Assembly: GCA_947594985.1 (NCBI GenBank)
Contig: CANQEK010000004.1
Location: 1-32,948 of the forward strand
Reading direction: 5' to 3'
Origin: an uncultured Clostridia bacterium
Lineage (GTDB): Bacteria; Bacillota; Clostridia; TANB77; CAG-508
DNA length: 32,948 bases
Of the stretch, positions 28,410-32,948 are shown one piece after another. Made by a program: the position numbers and the translations under genes. Every line of letters starts with the position of its first letter. Positions within the stretch are counted from its first letter, which is position 1. Below the pieces are notes generated by a model, which ran no database searches, was not told where the DNA came from, and worked only from the letters and a program-made list of their open reading frames with translations.

Positions 28410-30734
28410 CTATTCAACATCATATTCATAAACAAAAATATCTTTAGCTTTTGGAGACATTAAAGTATTACTACTTTCAGTAAAATAATTGTTAGTTTTG
28501 AATTTTGTTTTTCTAATTAAAGTAAATTTTAATTTTTTAGCATCAATAAGAACATTTGTTGACAAATCCATTCCTACTGGTAAAGTTTGATTCATATTAT
28601 CATATAAAATAATATTTGAATAATAAAGTAAAGGCAATCCTTCCTTATAATTTAATTTTATTAAATTTAATGCATCTTCATCTTCATCTTGATATTCTTC
28701 TAATGCTTTTTCTGCATTAATATTATAAATATCAAAAGACTTTTCATTAATTTTTTCTGTTATTTTAACAATTTTGTAAAGTGAAAAATCGTATTCAGCT
28801 TTTATTTTATGGATAGCACCTTCTAAATAATTTAAAATACTTTGCAATTTTTCTGTAAAATCAAACACATCAATTTTTTTATTAATATTTAAAATTTTAT
28901 ATTTACTTTTTTCATTTTCTCTATGGCTTCTGCTTCCAATATATTTCACTTTTCTACTATCGTCTTCAACATTTCCAAATATATCAAAACTTTCACTATC
29001 TATATGAAGTCTACTATTTTTAAATTCTTCTTTTAATTCTTGTAAAGTATTTTCTAAAGCATCCTTATTTAAATCATTTTCTCTTAACATATTTATCAAA
29101 TAAAGTATTTTTGTTTTAGCTATAAAAATACTATCTATTTCTTCTTTAGATAATTTTTTTCTTTGAATTGTATCTATCCTTACTCCTAATTCTTCAAAAT
29201 CATTATTAAAGTCAAAAAATTTCTTTAAATCATTTTTATTATATTCTTTTTCGTCTTCATTTCCCATTTCTAAAGATAGTTTTTCGTCCTTATTTGCAAA
29301 TTTCCAAAAATCGAAAATGCTTTTTCTATGCTTGTCTATTTCTTCAATATATAATGTTGCATTTTTAACTTTTGAAACAATATTTTCAAGTTTTAATCTT
29401 TGTGCTTTTATATCTTGATTTATATTTTTATAATTTTTTTCACCCTTTTCTAGTAAAGAATATATCGTAACTAAATCCTCAATTGTATAATATTTTTTAT
29501 CTTCAAGAGAACTATTTAATGGTTCTAAATTTATTAATTCATTACTTTCATGAACTACATTCTCTTCTATTTCACTTTTGCTTTCATCTCTAATTTTTTT
29601 ATTAATTTTTGAAGATTTAAAAAAGTATTTTACTTTTCCTAAAAAGGTTTTCTTATACTCTAAATATGTTGAAATTTCTTTTTGTTTAACTAAATATTCG
29701 TCTTCTTTAACTTTTACAGCCTCTTTTATATCTTCTAATTCTTGTTTTAATTCTTGTATTTTTTGATTTTGAGTTTTTATTTCTTCTTCTGCTATTTTAA
29801 ATTCACTTTTTATAAAATCTGTCAGCATATCATATGTTATTTTCTTTTCACCCATATATAATTCCAAACTATTATTACTATCTATTTTAGTAATAAATGA
29901 AAAATGGTTTTTTATTTCAGTTTGCAATATAAATAAGGCTTTTAATAGTTTATAAAATTTTATTGCATCATTTTTATTTGTTAATTTTACTTTATAACTA
30001 CTTTTTATATCATCATATACTAATGTTTCACCAACAATTTGTAATGATAATGCATTTGTTTTACTACAAACTTCAAATGTTAATGCCCAATTTCTAGTAA
30101 ACAACCATAAGTAATTTTCTAAATCTGCTATTTCATTTCTATTTAAATATTCTTCTGAATAGTTCATTGAATTTATTGGCACATAAATTTTAGGAGCTGT
30201 TCTTACCCCACTATTAATAAATTCTATTTTCTTTTTTAATAAATAGAAAAACTCTGCAAATGTTTTTTCTTTAGAACATACAAGCATAAAGTATCTATCA
30301 ACTGAATCTGAATAATAAATTTGCCACATATGGTCTTTAGCATATTTCACTTTATATGGTTCTTTCTTTTCCAATTGCTTTTGAATTTTTTCAACATTCT
30401 CTATTTCACTTATAGACATTCTTTCTAACATTTTTAGGAATATAGTATAATTTTCTATATCATCATCTGTTTCTGCAGGAAGAATATATCTATATAGTGG
30501 AAGAGCTTTTGAATATTTATCTTTTAATGAATCTGTTCTTAAACAAGGTGTTATAAGTATATCAATTTTATCTATTGGAACAAATCTAAAAACCTTGTGA
30601 TCTTTATCATTATTTAATCTAGATACATTAAAATTTAGTGGTTTATAATTAATAAGTTTATCTGGAATATTATCTAAATTAAAATCTAAATATTTTAATT
30701 TCTTTTGTAAGTCTTCTTTCGAGTTATTTTCCAC
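28410..30734 (-). CDS. Large coiled-coil protein of unknown function (774 aa)
   Basis: I do not recognise this protein. It starts at a GTG (30732-30734) with GGGAG nine bases upstream and a good extended -10 promoter. There is no signal peptide or membrane segment, so it is probably cytoplasmic. Residues 1-300 look like a mixed alpha/beta domain (YSDSVDRYFMLVCSKEKTFAEFF). Residues 305-360 are a strongly charged coiled coil (EEEIKTQNQKIQELKQELED), then a basic segment (367-381), and more helices at 415-470. HRKSIFDFWKFANKDEKLS (469-487) is the most distinctive motif. Residues 620-774 form a second mixed domain with LLYYSNIILYDNMNQTLPVG. No Walker, nuclease or protease motif is visible. A structural, secretion or defence role cannot be chosen from sequence alone. 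Confidence 0.7.
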   Translation of the reverse strand: MENNSKEDLQKKLKYLDFNLDNIPDKLINYKPLNFNVSRLNNDKDHKVFRFVPIDKIDILITPCLRTDSLKDKYSKALPLYRYILPAETDDDIENYTIFLKMLERMSISEIENVEKIQKQLEKKEPYKVKYAKDHMWQIYYSDSVDRYFMLVCSKEKTFAEFFYLLKKKIEFINSGVRTAPKIYVPINSMNYSEEYLNRNEIADLENYLWLFTRNWALTFEVCSKTNALSLQIVGETLVYDDIKSSYKVKLTNKNDAIKFYKLLKALFILQTEIKNHFSFITKIDSNNSLELYMGEKKITYDMLTDFIKSEFKIAEEEIKTQNQKIQELKQELEDIKEAVKVKEDEYLVKQKEISTYLEYKKTFLGKVKYFFKSSKINKKIRDESKSEIEENVVHESNELINLEPLNSSLEDKKYYTIEDLVTIYSLLEKGEKNYKNINQDIKAQRLKLENIVSKVKNATLYIEEIDKHRKSIFDFWKFANKDEKLSLEMGNEDEKEYNKNDLKKFFDFNNDFEELGVRIDTIQRKKLSKEEIDSIFIAKTKILYLINMLRENDLNKDALENTLQELKEEFKNSRLHIDSESFDIFGNVEDDSRKVKYIGSRSHRENEKSKYKILNINKKIDVFDFTEKLQSILNYLEGAIHKIKAEYDFSLYKIVKITEKINEKSFDIYNINAEKALEEYQDEDEDALNLIKLNYKEGLPLLYYSNIILYDNMNQTLPVGMDLSTNVLIDAKKLKFTLIRKTKFKTNNYFTESSNTLMSPKAKDIFVYEYDVE

Positions 30735-30767
30735 AATTTTTTCTCCCTCTTATATAATTTCATGCAC

Positions 30768-30796
30768 AGTATATCACACAAATTTAAATTTATCAA
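30768..30796 (-). promoter_or_regulatory. Extended -10 promoter of the 774-residue gene
   Basis: Minus-strand -35 TTGATA (30791-30796), 17-bp spacer ending TGA, -10 TATACT (30768-30773). It gives a leader of about 27 bases. The rest of the 322-base gap 30735-31056 holds only AT-rich sequence, the pentamer repeat and the elements of the next promoter. Confidence 0.65.
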
Positions 30797-30895
30797 TTAT
30801 TTAACTTATTTTATTAATATAAATTTTCTTTCATGAATTTTTTATTTTAATTTTCTACTTTTCATTAATTCTAATTATTATATATAATAAAATAA

Positions 30896-30927
30896 AATAT
30901 AATATAATATAATATAATATAATATAA
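30896..30927. repeat. Pentanucleotide tandem repeat (AATAT)n
   Basis: Six perfect AATAT units and a partial one, in the intergenic region between the divergent 774-residue and 288-residue genes. It is prone to slippage, but is about 70-100 bases from either promoter. Confidence 0.85.
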
Positions 30928-30976
30928 TTTAATTTAACTATAATTATTAAATCCTTATAATATAGTCAAATCAGTA

Positions 30977-30988
30977 TATGTATACATA
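30977..30988. promoter_or_regulatory. Palindrome upstream of the -35 box, possible operator
   Basis: TATGTATACATA is a perfect 12-bp palindrome ending five bases before the -35 box at 30994. This position is typical of activator sites, but in AT-rich DNA it could be chance. Confidence 0.3.
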
Positions 30989-30993
30989 ATGTG

Positions 30994-31022
30994 TTGACTT
31001 TTAACTAGTAATATGTTATTAT
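30994..31022 (+). promoter_or_regulatory. Extended -10 promoter of the 288-residue gene
   Basis: -35 TTGACT (30994-30999), 17-bp spacer ending TGT, -10 TATTAT (31017-31022), about 35 bases upstream of the ATG at 31057. Confidence 0.65.
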
Positions 31023-31056
31023 TGTTATGTAAAAAACATGCTAAGGAGGTGCTATT

Positions 31057-31923
31057 ATGCATCATGAAACTTTGAACGAAACTCCTTCGAACAAATCTCC
31101 TAAAAAACGGATTTGGTTTGTTTTGTTACTTCTAATAAGCATAATTGCTTTACTAGTAACAACTTACTTCGTTTTTTTTCATCCTTCTTACCAAAAACTT
31201 CTCTCTTCTTTAAATGAAAAAAATGAAGAGTTAAAGAAAACCCAAGAGGAATTGGATGAAAAAGAAGATTCCTTGGAGAAATCCAAAGAAACTTGCAATG
31301 AACTCGAAATCAATTTAGATTCAATGGCAAAAGAACTAAACATATCAAAAGAAGAAATAAAAAAAATGCAAGAGGCAACTACTCAAAATTTTAAAAGTTA
31401 TCTTCAAACCACTTCATATTTAACAGTTCTAGAAGAATGTGGAACATATGAACAAAAATATTCTAAAAAAACGTTTTCCACTATAACAGGACATATTATA
31501 CGTGGTTATGAGACTGTAGAAACTTATAGTATTATATCTGACTATAAAGCTTGCTTTTCTTTCTACTTAAGGGACATTGATTGTTCTATATCAGACAATG
31601 GCGAAGTACAACTCAAATTTTCGCCATCAGACTTACAAATCACTTCGATTGATACAAAGCTCACTTCAATAAAAGGCAACTCTTGTCTGAACTATAAGTT
31701 GAATAAACTTATAGAAATAGAACTTGATAAAGTTCCTCAAGACTCGATTGTTTTACTACAAAATTACATGTATAAAGCAATTGAATCAAAATGCTATAAC
31801 GATCATCAAACAGTTGAAAAAGCAACTGAAAATCTGATAGAGAACTTGAAACATTTAGCTGAAATGTTTCAACTAAAAAGTATTTCTATAAATAACCAAA
31901 CGTATCAATTGTCAAACAATTGA
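31057..31923 (+). CDS. Membrane-anchored coiled-coil protein with a DUF4230-like C-terminal domain
   Basis: This 288-residue protein has a polar N-terminus of 17 residues, one membrane helix at about 18-42, a charged coiled coil at about 45-108 (EKNEELKKTQEELDEKEDSL), and a beta/alpha domain at 110-288. That domain, with TGHIIRGYETVETY, FYLRDIDCSIS and a final long helix followed by a short strand, faintly resembles DUF4230 proteins; this is weak. The orientation suggests that the coiled coil and domain are outside the cell. It has a very strong SD (AAGGAGG), its own promoter and its own terminator. Base composition is less AT-biased than the genes to the left. It converges on the SpoIID-like gene. 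Confidence 0.75.
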   Translation: MHHETLNETPSNKSPKKRIWFVLLLLISIIALLVTTYFVFFHPSYQKLLSSLNEKNEELKKTQEELDEKEDSLEKSKETCNELEINLDSMAKELNISKEEIKKMQEATTQNFKSYLQTTSYLTVLEECGTYEQKYSKKTFSTITGHIIRGYETVETYSIISDYKACFSFYLRDIDCSISDNGEVQLKFSPSDLQITSIDTKLTSIKGNSCLNYKLNKLIEIELDKVPQDSIVLLQNYMYKAIESKCYNDHQTVEKATENLIENLKHLAEMFQLKSISINNQTYQLSNN

Positions 31924-31932
31924 GTTCATACT

Positions 31933-31958
31933 CCCCTCGATTTATTCGGGGGGTTTTT
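31933..31958 (+). terminator. Terminator of the 288-residue gene
   Basis: CCCCTCGA (31933-31940) pairs with TCGGGGGG (31946-31953, one G-U pair) across a 5-base loop, followed directly by TTTTT. Confidence 0.9.
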
Positions 31959-31963
31959 CTTAC

Positions 31964-31995
31964 TAAAAAAGGACGCCACAATTGTAGCGTCCTTT
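31964..31995 (-). terminator. Terminator of the SpoIID-like gene
   Basis: The minus-strand stem AAAGGACGC/GCGTCCTTT (31987-31995 and 31968-31976) with a 10-base loop is followed by a U run (31964-31970). It stands back to back with the plus-strand terminator at 31933-31958. Confidence 0.9.
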
Positions 31996-32028
31996 GAAAA
32001 ACGTTTATTTCTTTATCTCCTTTACTTG

Positions 32029-32948
32029 TTATTTGTTGTTTATGTTTACAACTTGGACACCAGTATAATAATGTCCTATTATCTCGTTGTAATCCATACC
32101 GTTTACTGAAGCTATTAAAGCTCCTACTTGAGATAATCCCACTCCGTGTCCTTTTATTTCAAAGCCATCTTCCCATGGCGATTCAACACTCTGTAAGTAA
32201 GAAATATCACTTTCCCACTTATCTTTTGCAGATACCGACTTCCCACTATTACAATGGGAGTAAACCGCATCTATAAGTTGATTATCTTTACCATATGTTA
32301 TTAAGTCACCGCTGACCTCCTTGATAAGAGAATTGATAAATTCTCTTTCGTCTTCCGATATCTCGTTCATTTTCTCTGATCCTTCTTTGGCATATGCCTG
32401 GAAGGTTGTACTGTCTTGCTTGCATTTTATATTAATACTACCCTTAGAAGCCATTTCCAATAGATCATCAATTGAACGTATACCGTTTTGATACAAGGCA
32501 TAAGTTGCTATAGCAACAATCTGAGCTTTATATCCTTCAGTTAGCTCTTTACAGGGTTCTTTAACTACAGTATTATAGTATTCTTTAAGAGCAAACTTCT
32601 CATAGGAAAAACCTGATAATTCAGCTCCTAAAACACCCTTTATGTAATCGGGAAAGCTACACTGATCGATTACCTCGTTATCTTTTGAGTAGATAGTAAC
32701 TGTAATTCTATTAAATACGTCATTTGTATTAATTTCAGTTGAAGTTGATGTAATTGCATCATCTCGCACTGAATTTGAAGAACCACTTTTACTGTTTTGT
32801 ACTGGACCAGCTTGAATAACACTACTTGAAGAACTAGATTGATCTTCAACGTCCACGGTCTCTTCATCAGGTGCAAGGAATACCTCTGTTCCTCCAATAT
32901 TTATTGAAGTTAAATCTTTTTGACTGTTGGTTGTTATATCAGATTGCT
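32029..32948 (-). CDS. SpoIID/LytB-domain protein, 5' end beyond the window
   Basis: The frame is open to the right edge, so the N-terminus and any signal peptide are missing; a GTG at 32854-32856 is internal and lacks an SD. The visible 306 residues begin with an extracellular-looking stretch (GGTEVFLAPDEET), a serine-rich linker (QSSSSSSVIQ and following), and then the SpoIID/LytB amidase-enhancer fold. This includes DYIKGVLGAELSGFSYE with the probable catalytic glutamate, GYKAQIVAIATYAL, VYSHCNSGKSVSAKDKWESD, and the signature GHGVGLSQVGALIAS followed by IIGHYYTGVQV. SpoIID is a lytic transglycosylase acting on denuded glycan strands in engulfment; LytB-type relatives work outside sporulation. 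Which role applies cannot be told without the missing end and context. Confidence 0.85.
   Translation of the reverse strand, partial: QSDITTNSQKDLTSINIGGTEVFLAPDEETVDVEDQSSSSSSVIQAGPVQNSKSGSSNSVRDDAITSTSTEINTNDVFNRITVTIYSKDNEVIDQCSFPDYIKGVLGAELSGFSYEKFALKEYYNTVVKEPCKELTEGYKAQIVAIATYALYQNGIRSIDDLLEMASKGSINIKCKQDSTTFQAYAKEGSEKMNEISEDEREFINSLIKEVSGDLITYGKDNQLIDAVYSHCNSGKSVSAKDKWESDISYLQSVESPWEDGFEIKGHGVGLSQVGALIASVNGMDYNEIIGHYYTGVQVVNINNK

Overview
The window comes from a very AT-rich (by eye roughly 25-30% G+C), Gram-positive, low-GC Firmicutes-type chromosome. It uses the standard code (Trp is TGG), has strong AGGAGG-type ribosome binding sites, and carries Clostridia-like genes: UPF0182, a K+-dependent membrane pyrophosphatase, SpoIID/LytB, QueH and SipW-type surface proteins. 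I read it as an uncultured, gut-type Clostridia lineage; the exact taxon is inference. Most genes lie on the minus strand, and much of the content is core housekeeping.

Layout. 1-1872 (-): a three-gene surface-protein operon made of a small TasA/camelysin-like secreted protein, a larger relative with the same N-terminal motif, and a membrane protein cut by the window edge; it has its own promoter. 1887-3077 (-): a QueH-GNAT fusion, followed by a 7-codon ORF with a strong SD, a 24-bp palindrome and a terminator. 3163-6757 (-): a GT-C-like membrane glycosyltransferase candidate paired with a Glf-like FAD enzyme, probably for envelope glycan. 6888-8921 (-): ruvB with a small unknown gene and a DUF3592-like membrane protein upstream. 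9027-15522 (-): ftsY, UPF0182, pgsA and ligA, tightly packed behind one promoter. 15696-17543 (-): asnB with its own promoter and terminator. 17707-21740 (-): miaB-mutS. 21931-24069 (-): hppA, a predicted Na+-pumping, K+-dependent pyrophosphatase that is visibly less AT-rich than its neighbours.

24187-24500 is a divergent regulatory zone: the hppA promoter, three 20-bp tandem repeats, and a tRNA-Leu(CAA) gene with its own promoter and terminator. 24717-26604 (+) carries two independently transcribed genes: an unusual fusion of a nucleoside-2-deoxyribosyltransferase-like domain to a Maf-like domain, and an HD-domain phosphohydrolase. They converge on 26714-30734 (-), a DUF6020-like membrane protein and a 774-residue coiled-coil protein I cannot identify. 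The convergent gap contains nested inverted repeats that look like an IS-end remnant inside a bidirectional terminator. 31057-31923 (+) is a membrane-anchored coiled-coil protein that converges on an SpoIID/LytB-domain gene running off the right edge.

The most unusual content is the NDT-like/Maf fusion near an HD hydrolase (a possible nucleotide-pool sanitation unit), the QueH-GNAT fusion, the orphan 774-residue protein and the TasA-like surface locus. No CRISPR array, intact transposase, rRNA or phage module was seen.
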